Assembly: GCA_014896235.1 (NCBI GenBank)
Contig: JADBKU010000024.1
Coordinates: 1 to 64,000 of the forward strand
Length of the DNA: 64,000 bases
DNA from: a bacterium
GTDB lineage: Bacteria; Desulfobacterota; Binatia; Binatales; Binataceae
Reading direction: 5' to 3'
In this document: in pieces, positions 56,888 through 64,000 of the stretch
How the letters are laid out: every line of letters starts with the position of its first letter
Position numbering within the stretch: the first letter of the stretch is position 1
Notes under the pieces: model-generated
The model's input: only the letters and a program-made list of their open reading frames with translations
Database searches by the model: none
What the model was told of the DNA's origin: nothing
Program-made: the position numbers and the translations under genes

Positions 56888-58301
56888 CGGAACTCGCCGC
56901 CTCGCCCAACTCCGCCAGTAGGCGCTCGCCAATCCGGTAAACGTCGCCGGCGCCGGCGGTGATAACCAGATCGCCCGCCGCCGTCTCCTCGGCCAGCCGA
57001 CGCTCCGGAGCGCCCTCGCCGCCGATAAACCGCACGTCCAGATGGCCGCGCGCGCGCAGCGTTTCGCAAAGCCGCCGCGACGTCACGTCGGCGATTGGCT
57101 CCTCTCCAGCCGGATAGACGTCATCAAGATAAAGCACGTCGGCGTCGTCGAAAGCTTCCAGAAAATCGTCGAACAAATCCCGCAAGCGCGTGTACCGATG
57201 CGGCTGAAAGAGCACGACAATCCGGCGCTTGAATGCGGCGCGCGCGGCGGCCAGCGTCGCGCGGATTTCCGCCGGATGATGCGCATAGTCGTCGAGCACG
57301 AGCCGGCCCGCGGCCTCGCCCTTGATTTCGAAACGGCGCGAGATTCCCGAAAACGACTCGAGCGCGCGCGCCGCCGTAGCGAACGGAATTCCCAGTTCAA
57401 GCGCGACCGCGATCGCCGCGAGTCCGTTCAGCGCGATATGACGGCCCGGCGATGGAATCGCGACCGCGCCCAACGCGACTCCGCGCCGCAGCACGTCGAA
57501 GCGCGTCGCGAGTCCGTCGATAACGATGTTTTCGGCGCGCAGGTCAGCATCGGCGGCTACGCCATACGTCACCACCGGCTTGCGCGCGGCTTCGAGCAGT
57601 CCGCGGACGTTGACGCTGTCAATACCCAGCACGGCCGCGCCATAGAACGGCAGCCGGTTGATAAAATTCAGATACGCTTCACGCACCCGCTCCATAGACC
57701 CGTAATGGTCCAGATGCTCGGGATCGATGTTCGTCACCACCGCGAGCGTGGGCATCAGCAGCAGGAACGACGCGTCGCTCTCGTCGGCCTCGGCGACCAT
57801 GTACTCGCCATGCCCGAGCCGAACATTGGAGCCGCGCGCGCGGAGATTTCCGCCGATCGCGACCGTGGGATCGAGGCCGGCTTCTTCTAGAATCAACCCG
57901 ACCAGCGACGTCGTCGTGGTCTTGCCATGCGTACCCGCGATCGCGATGCCGACGCGGGCGAGACGCAGCAATTCACCCAGCATCTCGGCGCGCGCGATCA
58001 CCGGAATCTTCAGCGCGCGGGCGGCGGCGACCTCCGGATTCGAAAATTTCACCGCCGAAGAGATCACGACCGCATCCAGGTCGGGGCCGAGATGGCTCGG
58101 ATGGTGGCCGCGAGCGATTTTCACGCCCAGCCGCTCGAGCCGCACGGTCGTGGCGCTCTCGCGCAGGTCGCATCCGCCGACCTCGAAGCCGAGGCGCCGG
58201 CACAACTCGGCGATTCCACTCATCCCGGCGCCGCCCACGCCGATAAAATGCAGCCGCCGCGGCCGAGTCATCAGACCCGATGCGATTCCGTTGTGGCTCA
58301 T
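56874..58301 (-). CDS. murC: UDP-N-acetylmuramate--L-alanine ligase
   Basis: 475 residues. N-terminal Rossmann motif FIGVGGAGMSGIAE, ATP-binding loop GTHGKTTTTS, and the Mur ligase central and C-terminal domains with the DDYAHHPAEI and FQPHRYTR segments. The start at 58301 overlaps the stop of murG (ATGA). It adds L-Ala to UDP-MurNAc in the cytoplasm. Normal length; a later ATG at 58271 is also possible. Confidence 0.96.
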   Translation of the reverse strand: MSHNGIASGLMTRPRRLHFIGVGGAGMSGIAELCRRLGFEVGGCDLRESATTVRLERLGVKIARGHHPSHLGPDLDAVVISSAVKFSNPEVAAARALKIPVIARAEMLGELLRLARVGIAIAGTHGKTTTTSLVGLILEEAGLDPTVAIGGNLRARGSNVRLGHGEYMVAEADESDASFLLLMPTLAVVTNIDPEHLDHYGSMERVREAYLNFINRLPFYGAAVLGIDSVNVRGLLEAARKPVVTYGVAADADLRAENIVIDGLATRFDVLRRGVALGAVAIPSPGRHIALNGLAAIAVALELGIPFATAARALESFSGISRRFEIKGEAAGRLVLDDYAHHPAEIRATLAAARAAFKRRIVVLFQPHRYTRLRDLFDDFLEAFDDADVLYLDDVYPAGEEPIADVTSRRLCETLRARGHLDVRFIGGEGAPERRLAEETAAGDLVITAGAGDVYRIGERLLAELGEAASSDERA

Positions 58302-59386
58302 GCGGCCGCGCGTTCCCCTCCGGCAATTTCGAAACAGATATGACTGATGCGCGCGGCGGCGTCGGGATAAGCCGCCCCGCGCGCCCGCTCGCCCATCGCG
58401 ATCAAGCGCGACGGTTCGGCGGCGATTTCGCACAACCGTGCAGCCAGGTTCTCGCCCAAGCGATCGTCGTCCATAACGATTAACGCTCCGCCAAGACGCT
58501 CGATCACGCGTGCATTTAATTCCTGTTGACGATCGCGATGAAACGGATACGGCACGAACAGCGCGGGACGACCGGCCAACGCCAGTTCCGAAACCGTCAT
58601 GGCTCCCGCGCGCGCGATTACCAATTCGGCGCGGTCGAGCGCCGACGCCATGTCGTCGATAAACGGCGTCACCTCGGCGGCGACCCCCAAATCGCGATAT
58701 CGTGCCGCGACCAATTCCGCGTCCGCGCCTCCCGTCTGATGCGTGACAGTAAATTTTATAACATCATTATCAAGAATATTCAAAGCCTTTAGTACGCCAA
58801 GATTAAGTCGATGCGCGCCGCTCGAACCACCTAAAACAAGGATTTGAATTGGGCTGGAGATTTTCAGAAGCCGCCCCGGGATGAACCTCAGACGCACCGG
58901 ATTGCCGGTCACGAACGCCCGGCCAGCAGGAAAACACGCGGCAGTATCGGCGAAACCTACGCAAACTTGCCGCGCAAAGCGCCAAAGAATTCTATTCGAC
59001 AATCCAGGTCGCGTATTTTGTTCCATTAGCACGAGCGGAATTCGTCCGATGATCGCCGCGACCGCGGTCGGCGCCGATGCGTACCCACCCGCGCTCACGA
59101 CGAGGTCGGCGCCGAACGCGTTGAGCGTTCCACGCGCGCGGCGGATCGCCGCGAAAAATTCGCCCAGCGCACGCATCCGCGAGAGGGGATCCTTGCCGCG
59201 CAGCCCATGGACGGGAAAAAGTTCGTAGCGCAAGCCGCTCTTCGGCAACCACGACGCCTCGAGGCCGTTGCTGGTTCCGATATGCAAAATCTCCACATCG
59301 GGCCGCAGGCGGCGCATCGCTTCACCCAGCGCTACGGCGGGAAACAGATGGCCGCCGGTGCCGCCGCCCGCGATCGCCACCTTCAT
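58298..59386 (-). CDS. murG: UDP-GlcNAc:undecaprenyl-PP-MurNAc-pentapeptide transferase
   Basis: 362 residues: GGGTGGHLFPAVAL at the N-terminus (lipid acceptor loop), GGYASAPTAVAA, LVLGGSSGA and the SELALAGRPALFVPYP segment of GT-B MurG enzymes. It makes lipid II at the inner face of the membrane. Bases 58740-58810 within it are strikingly AT-rich (for example around ATTTTATAACATCATTATC) against the GC-rich rest of the gene. Overlaps ftsW and murC by 4 bp each. Confidence 0.95.
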   Translation of the reverse strand: MKVAIAGGGTGGHLFPAVALGEAMRRLRPDVEILHIGTSNGLEASWLPKSGLRYELFPVHGLRGKDPLSRMRALGEFFAAIRRARGTLNAFGADLVVSAGGYASAPTAVAAIIGRIPLVLMEQNTRPGLSNRILWRFARQVCVGFADTAACFPAGRAFVTGNPVRLRFIPGRLLKISSPIQILVLGGSSGAHRLNLGVLKALNILDNDVIKFTVTHQTGGADAELVAARYRDLGVAAEVTPFIDDMASALDRAELVIARAGAMTVSELALAGRPALFVPYPFHRDRQQELNARVIERLGGALIVMDDDRLGENLAARLCEIAAEPSRLIAMGERARGAAYPDAAARISHICFEIAGGERAAA

Positions 59387-60531
59387 CGCACCGCCGGTCT
59401 GCGCGCGAGCGCAAGCAGCGCGCCGAGCGTCGCCATCGCCATCAAGATGGAAGTTCCGCCGTAGCTGACGAACGGCAGCGGCAGGCCCTTGGTCGGCGCG
59501 AGTCCGATCACCACGGCGATATTGACCAGCGCCTGCAGCGTGATCATCGTCGTCAGCCCTACCGCGAGCAGGCTGGCGAACGGCTCCGGCTCTTCATGCG
59601 CAATCCGCAGTCCGCGGACCAGAATCGCGCAAAACAGTGCGAACACGACCAACGCTCCCGCCAGACCGAATTCCTCGGTGATTACGGCAAAGACAAAATC
59701 GGTATGCGCCTGCGGGAGGTAGAACATTTTCTGCCGGCCCGCGCCGAGTCCAGCGCCCCATCCGCCGCCTTCGCCAAGCGCGATCAAAGATTGAATTAGC
59801 TGGAATCCCGCGCCGCGCGCGGTCCGCCACGGATCGGCGAACGTCACCAGCCGCTTGATTCTATATGGTTTCGCGACTGCCTGCAGCGCCAGGAGCGCCG
59901 CCGCACAGGCGCCCGTGCGGCCCAGGTCTATCAATCGCGCGCCGCCCACGAACAGCATCACGAACAGGATCGCCGCGAGCATCACGGTGGTCCCGAAATC
60001 GGGCTGCTTGAGCACCGGCAGCGCGATCAGTCCGACGACGATCATCGCGGGCAGTGGGCCGCGCTTGAAGTCCGCCATCCGCTCGCGCCGCCGCGCAAGA
60101 TAATCGGCGAGAAAAAATACCACGGCGAATTTCACCAGTTCCGACGGTTCGGCCAGCAGCGGGCCAAGCCGCACCCAGCGGCGCGCGCCGCCGCGCGTCA
60201 CGCCTAGACCGGGAATCCAGATCAACGCCAGCAGGACGACCGACACAATCATCAGTGGCCCGGTCAGCCGCCTGAGACCGGCGAGCGACAATTGCGAAAG
60301 CGCGAACATCACAACCAATCCGGCCGCGATATGAATCAGATGGAGCTTGAAGAAATGGAAAGCGTCGCCGGTTTTTTCCTGGCCCAGAAAATAGGTCGTG
60401 TTCAGAACCATCAGCAGGCCGAGCCCGACCAACGCCGCGGCCGGGGCCCACAGCCACGGATCGGGACGCTCGGGCGCGACCGCCTCAAAGCGCCCGAACC
60501 AGCTCCTGAAATACGCGCCCGCGCTCCGCAT
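59383..60531 (-). CDS. ftsW: Cell division lipid II polymerase FtsW
   Basis: 382 residues with about 10 hydrophobic helices of the SEDS family. Motifs: WIPGLGVTRGGARRW, EPSELVKFA, KQPDFGTT, a GAGRQKMFYLPQAHTDFVFA loop, and LPFVSYGGTS near the end. It polymerises lipid II into septal peptidoglycan with a PBP partner. It overlaps murD by 47 bp and murG by 4 bp. The FtsW name rather than RodA rests on gene context. Confidence 0.95.
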   Translation of the reverse strand: MRSAGAYFRSWFGRFEAVAPERPDPWLWAPAAALVGLGLLMVLNTTYFLGQEKTGDAFHFFKLHLIHIAAGLVVMFALSQLSLAGLRRLTGPLMIVSVVLLALIWIPGLGVTRGGARRWVRLGPLLAEPSELVKFAVVFFLADYLARRRERMADFKRGPLPAMIVVGLIALPVLKQPDFGTTVMLAAILFVMLFVGGARLIDLGRTGACAAALLALQAVAKPYRIKRLVTFADPWRTARGAGFQLIQSLIALGEGGGWGAGLGAGRQKMFYLPQAHTDFVFAVITEEFGLAGALVVFALFCAILVRGLRIAHEEPEPFASLLAVGLTTMITLQALVNIAVVIGLAPTKGLPLPFVSYGGTSILMAMATLGALLALARRPAVR

Positions 60532-61810
60532 AATCCTTGAATTGATCGAAACTGGAACAGGCCGGCGACAGCAGCACCGTATCGCCCGGACAGGCCCGCC
60601 GCGCCGCGATTCGCACCGCCTCGCCCATCGTCGGGGCCGCTTCGATCGCCGCCGCGCCGGCCAGCGCCGCGCGCATTTTTTCGCGCGCCGCGCCGTTCAA
60701 AATCACCAGCCGCGCCCGTTCCCGGACGGCGGCCCGGAGCGGGGCGTAATCGCCGCCCTTGTCGACGCCGCCGGCAATCAGGATTACCGGAGGCTCGACC
60801 GCATACAGCGCCTCGACCGCGGCTCCGACGTTGGTGCCCTTGGAATCATCGACGTAACGCACGCCGCGCTTTTCGGCGACAAATTCGATGCGATGCTTCA
60901 GTCCTTTGAAATCTGCCAGCGCCGACTCGATCGCCGCCGCGCCCGCGCCCATCGCCAGCGCCGCAGCCGCGGCCGCCATCGCATTCGCAAGGTTGTGCCG
61001 GCCGCGGAGCGTGAAGCGCCGCAAGTCAATTTCACCCTCGGCGCCGCGAAAACGCCATGCCAGCACGTCGCGCACTGGCCAGATTGCGTCGCCGGACGGC
61101 GGCGGCGCCTGAAGGCCGAAACTGAAGACACAGGCCCGCGATGACGCGGCCAGCCGCCAGACGTTCGGATCGTCGCGATTCAGCACGGCGCAGTCGTCCG
61201 CGCCCTGATTTTCGAAAATCCGCGCCTTCGCGCGGCCGTACTCCGCAAAATCGCGATAGCGATCGAGATGGTCGTCGGAAAGATTCAGATGGACCGCGAC
61301 GCGCGGATGGAACCGCTCGATCAGTTCAAGCTGATAACTCGACGCTTCCACCACCGCCGCGTCGAAATCGCCAGCCGCCGCCTCGGCGATCGGCGTGCCG
61401 AGATTCCCGCCGACGAAGACGCGCCGGCCCGCCGCGCGCAGCATCGCGCCGATCATCATGGTTACGGTGCTTTTGCCGTTGGTTCCGGTGATCGCGACGA
61501 TCGGCGCTCGAACAAAACGCGCGCCAAATTCCAGTTCGCCGATTAGCGGAATTCCGGCCGCGACCGCCGCGCGCATCAGCGGCGACGTTGGCGGCACGCC
61601 CGGACTCGCGATCGCCAACTCGACGCCGTCGAGCCACGCCGGATCCTCCGCGCCGAGCCGCAGTTCGCCGCCGGGCAGTCCTTCCCGCGCGATATCGGCG
61701 CGCACGTCGGCCAGAACCAGCCGCGCTCCGCGCGCCGCCGCCAGGCGCGCGGCGGCGCGGCCGCTCACGCCCAACCCGATCACCATTACGCGTTTTCCCG
61801 CAAGTTCCAT
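60485..61810 (-). CDS. murD: UDP-N-acetylmuramoyl-L-alanine--D-glutamate ligase
   Basis: 441 residues from MELAGKRVMVIGLG. N-terminal Rossmann loop GLGVSGRA, ATP-binding GTNGKST, EASSYQLE, and C-terminal DSKGTNVGA (carbamate Lys region) and LSPACSSFDQF identify MurD. It adds D-Glu to UDP-MurNAc-L-Ala. The start follows mraY by a 14-bp gap; the 3' end runs into ftsW. Confidence 0.96.
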   Translation of the reverse strand: MELAGKRVMVIGLGVSGRAAARLAAARGARLVLADVRADIAREGLPGGELRLGAEDPAWLDGVELAIASPGVPPTSPLMRAAVAAGIPLIGELEFGARFVRAPIVAITGTNGKSTVTMMIGAMLRAAGRRVFVGGNLGTPIAEAAAGDFDAAVVEASSYQLELIERFHPRVAVHLNLSDDHLDRYRDFAEYGRAKARIFENQGADDCAVLNRDDPNVWRLAASSRACVFSFGLQAPPPSGDAIWPVRDVLAWRFRGAEGEIDLRRFTLRGRHNLANAMAAAAAALAMGAGAAAIESALADFKGLKHRIEFVAEKRGVRYVDDSKGTNVGAAVEALYAVEPPVILIAGGVDKGGDYAPLRAAVRERARLVILNGAAREKMRAALAGAAAIEAAPTMGEAVRIAARRACPGDTVLLSPACSSFDQFKDYAERGRVFQELVRAL

Positions 61811-61824
61811 CGTCTGGCGCGCCG

Positions 61825-62904
61825 TTAGCGCAGTTTGAGCGTGCTGACCGCCACCAGCGCGCATACGATCGAGATAATCCAGAAGCGCGTCACCACTACC
61901 GTTTCCGGCCATCCGCCAAGCTCAAAATGATGATGCAACGGGGCCATCCGGAAAATCCGCCGATGGGTCATCTTGTAATAGTAGCGCTGCATGATTACCG
62001 ATACCGCTTCGAGCACGAACACTCCGCCCGCGATCGGCAATACCAATTCCTGCTTGGCGAGGATCGCGACCGCGCCGAGCGCGCCGCCGAGCGAAAGCGC
62101 CCCGACGTCGCCCATCATCATCGAAGCCGGATAAGCGTTATACCAGAGGAAGCCGAGCGACGCGGCGATCAGCGCGGCGCAAAAAATTGCAAGCTCGCCC
62201 GAACCTTCGACGTGCGGCACGTCCAGATAGCGCGCGAACTTGATATTGCCCGCGACGTACGTGAACAGCCAGTAGCAAAAGCCGGTGGTCATCACCGGGC
62301 CGATCGCAAGGCCGTCGAGTCCGTCGGTCAGATTGACCGCATTCGAGCAGCCGACGATCACCAGCATCGCGAACGGCGTGTACAGCCACCAATGCAGGTT
62401 CGGATGGAGCCGCTTCAGGAACGGAACCGTCAAATGCGTATCGAAGTGGAGGACACCGAACAGCGTAATGGCCGCAACGAATGCGCAAGCGAATTGCCAA
62501 AACAACTTCTGCGGCCCTCTCAGCCCCATTCCGCGGCCGCGCCTCAGCTTCAGATAATCGTCACAGAAACCGATCACCCCAAAGCTGACCATCACGAACA
62601 GCGCAATCCATACATACGGATCGCCCGGATCGGCGAGCAGCAGCGTCGCCGCCAGCGACGACGCCAGAATCAACAAACCACCCATCGTGGGCGTGCCGGC
62701 TTTTTTCTGATGCGCCGCGGGAACTTCTTCGCGGATCGTCTGTCCGATATGCGCGGCGCGAAAGCGCTGGATCAACAGCGGTCCGAGCGTCAGCGACAGC
62801 GCAAGCGACACCAGTCCCGCCAGCACCGAGCGAAAGGTTTCGTAGCGTAGGACATTGAGCACCGGGTAGCGCGTATGGAGGGAAAATAAAGCCAGGTAGA
62901 GCAT
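61825..62904 (-). CDS. mraY: Phospho-N-acetylmuramoyl-pentapeptide transferase
   Basis: 359 residues, about ten hydrophobic helices. Catalytic motifs: HQKKAGTPTMGG, FCDDYLK (Mg2+-binding Asp pair), NLTDGLDGLA, and FRMAPLHHHFE. It makes lipid I at the membrane. Normal length. Unlike standard clusters, murF does not lie between murE and this gene; a 360-bp gap with no gene is found instead. Confidence 0.96.
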   Translation of the reverse strand: MLYLALFSLHTRYPVLNVLRYETFRSVLAGLVSLALSLTLGPLLIQRFRAAHIGQTIREEVPAAHQKKAGTPTMGGLLILASSLAATLLLADPGDPYVWIALFVMVSFGVIGFCDDYLKLRRGRGMGLRGPQKLFWQFACAFVAAITLFGVLHFDTHLTVPFLKRLHPNLHWWLYTPFAMLVIVGCSNAVNLTDGLDGLAIGPVMTTGFCYWLFTYVAGNIKFARYLDVPHVEGSGELAIFCAALIAASLGFLWYNAYPASMMMGDVGALSLGGALGAVAILAKQELVLPIAGGVFVLEAVSVIMQRYYYKMTHRRIFRMAPLHHHFELGGWPETVVVTRFWIISIVCALVAVSTLKLR

Positions 62905-63264
62905 TGCCCCAGTTAGACTCTCCGCTTATCGGCCGCCGTGCAAGCATTGCGCCGCGCCGCGACGCCGCTGACCCAACCGTCCTCATCCGCGCCTCTGAAT
63001 CCGTCGGGTTCATCGCCTCCGCGCAACCGCGCTTCGACAATCCGAGGCAAGCCTTGTCGCCGCCATCCATCCGCCGCCGCATCTCCGCCAATCGGCGCCA
63101 AGGCTTCCCCAAGCTTGTCGTTCGCTCCCCGGAGTGACCTCCCTCACCCGCAGTCCGCGCGCCCTCGGGCGCGCCGATTCCGGGCATGCGTCCGCCATCC
63201 CGCGCGCAAGCGCGGCGGCAGCTCATCGAGCAAAATTTTTTCCCGCCAATTCAGCGCGCCGCCG
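62905..63264. other. Intergenic gap where murF would be expected
   Basis: 360 bp between murE and mraY. Small open frames are arginine-rich shadows, and none shows Mur ligase motifs. No remnant of murF is recognised. Confidence 0.6.
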
Positions 63265-64000
63265 TCAATTCCGCGACGGCGGCTCCGTCCCGACCATCGA
63301 GGCGGCAATTTCCCGCACCACGACGCGGTCGTCGAAATCCAGCCGCCGGCCGGCGACGAGCTGATAGTCTTCATGGCCCTTCCCGGCGACCACGACGATG
63401 TCGCCGGGCTGCACGATCCTGAGCGCGAGCGCGATCGCGCCGCGCCGATCGGGTTCGACGACATAGCCGCGTTCGCCACGCGCCGCGTGTGCCTGGCTGA
63501 TGCGCTCGAGGCCGCGTTCGGCAAGACCGGCTTCGACCTCGGCGATAATCGCGAGCGGATCTTCGCTGCGCGGATTGTCCGAGGTCAGCACCGCGGTATC
63601 CGCGAGCCGCCCGGCGATCGCTCCCATAATCGGCCGCTTGCCGCGATCGCGATCGCCGCCGCATCCGAAAACGCAAATCAGCCGGCGCGGCTCCAATGCG
63701 CGCAACGCGCTCAAAACCGCCTCGAGCGCGTCGGGTTTGTGGGCGTAGTCCACCAGCACTTTGACGCCTCGCGGCCCCGCGACCGCCTCCAGCCTGCCGG
63801 GGGCCCCCGGACACCGCCGCACCCCCTCCGCCACCGCCTCAGGTTCGATGCCGAGGGCCGCCGACACGGCGGAGGCCCCGAGAATATTCAAGAGATTGAT
63901 CTCGCCCAGCATCGGCGAACTTATTTCGCACCGCCGGCCCATCAGGTTGAGCGTCGCCCGGATTCCATCGACGCCTGCGCGATAACTTTCCGGATAGACG
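63265..64000 (-). CDS. murE: UDP-N-acetylmuramoyl-tripeptide synthetase MurE, C-terminal part (cut by window edge)
   Basis: The C-terminal 244 or so residues lie in the window; the reading frame is open to base 64000. Seen are LGEINLLN (central/C-terminal hinge), LVDYAHKPDALE, FGCGGDRDRGKRP, and SDNPRSEDP. The DNPR motif is the meso-diaminopimelate recognition sequence, so this enzyme adds meso-DAP rather than Lys. It catalyses the third residue addition to the peptidoglycan stem. The first gene in view of the cluster, transcribed toward mraY. Confidence 0.95.
   Translation of the reverse strand, partial: VYPESYRAGVDGIRATLNLMGRRCEISSPMLGEINLLNILGASAVSAALGIEPEAVAEGVRRCPGAPGRLEAVAGPRGVKVLVDYAHKPDALEAVLSALRALEPRRLICVFGCGGDRDRGKRPIMGAIAGRLADTAVLTSDNPRSEDPLAIIAEVEAGLAERGLERISQAHAARGERGYVVEPDRRGAIALALRIVQPGDIVVVAGKGHEDYQLVAGRRLDFDDRVVVREIAASMVGTEPPSRN

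Noticed and set aside
62561-63226. 221-codon minus-strand frame spanning the murE-mraY gap, considered as a possible murF remnant
   Set aside because: It shows no Mur ligase ATP-binding or domain motifs and runs into mraY in another frame.

Overview
The window is a high-GC (roughly 60-65 %) chromosomal segment from a diderm (Gram-negative type) bacterium. The evidence is several lipobox signal peptides, a predicted beta-barrel outer-membrane protein, an RND permease, and a tig-clpP-clpX-lon-hup block with mur/fts gene order. No rRNA or species marker is present. A deltaproteobacterium-like lineage such as Candidatus Binatota, or another uncultured soil or sediment group, fits the gene content (family III CoA-transferase, HsaA-like flavoenzymes, LLM oxidoreductase, Baeyer-Villiger-like monooxygenase, DUF455-like ferritin proteins), but this is inference. 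There are no insertion sequences, CRISPR arrays or prophage genes.

Layout. 0-8 kb: partial CoA-transferase, YciI protein, a three-gene ECF vitamin/metal transporter (S, fused A-A', T), tatD-fmdB, an SDR and an acyl-CoA-dehydrogenase-like flavoenzyme. 8-16 kb: a low-GC lipoprotein, ispF, moeA, a lytic transglycosylase whose lipoprotein signal lies in another frame, an NtrB-NtrC pair coupled to thiE, and a membrane protein. 16-26 kb: K+-independent type H+-pyrophosphatase, then tig, clpP, clpX, lon, hup, tRNA-Val and tRNA-Arg. 26-33 kb: orphan RND permease and envelope/secreted proteins, including a lipoprotein with five Asp-rich repeats in perfect 24-residue register. 33-42 kb: an accessory oxidation region (SDR, secondary alcohol dehydrogenase, flavoenzyme, GPH transporter, LLM oxidoreductase, flavin monooxygenase). 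42.2-46.0 kb: a tight operon of tetR, a 205-aa ferritin-like protein, two small paralogous NTF2-like proteins and two tandem DUF455-like ferritin proteins, with a FadR/TetR-type palindrome upstream. 46-52.5 kb: small secreted proteins, a secreted Asp-box (sialidase-fold) protein, GTP-dependent PEP carboxykinase and an MFS transporter. 52.5-64 kb: the division and cell-wall cluster on the minus strand, read in transcription order murE (cut by the window edge), mraY, murD, ftsW, murG, murC, murB, ftsQ, ftsA, ftsZ, with no murF and no ddl.

How the genes work together. The mur/fts genes overlap by 4 bases or more at most junctions and form one division/peptidoglycan operon. ClpXP, Lon and trigger factor form the usual protein quality-control block. 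The 33-42 kb genes look like oxidation of hydrophobic or secondary-alcohol/ketone substrates. The best candidate for an undescribed system is the 42.2-46.0 kb operon, in which three ferritin-like (putative di-metal) proteins alternate with two NTF2-like partners under a probable TetR switch. Divergent from it is a Baeyer-Villiger-like monooxygenase. One ferritin-like member has Cys where the others have a metal-ligand Glu, and the two larger ones share an 87-bp identical tract suggesting gene conversion.
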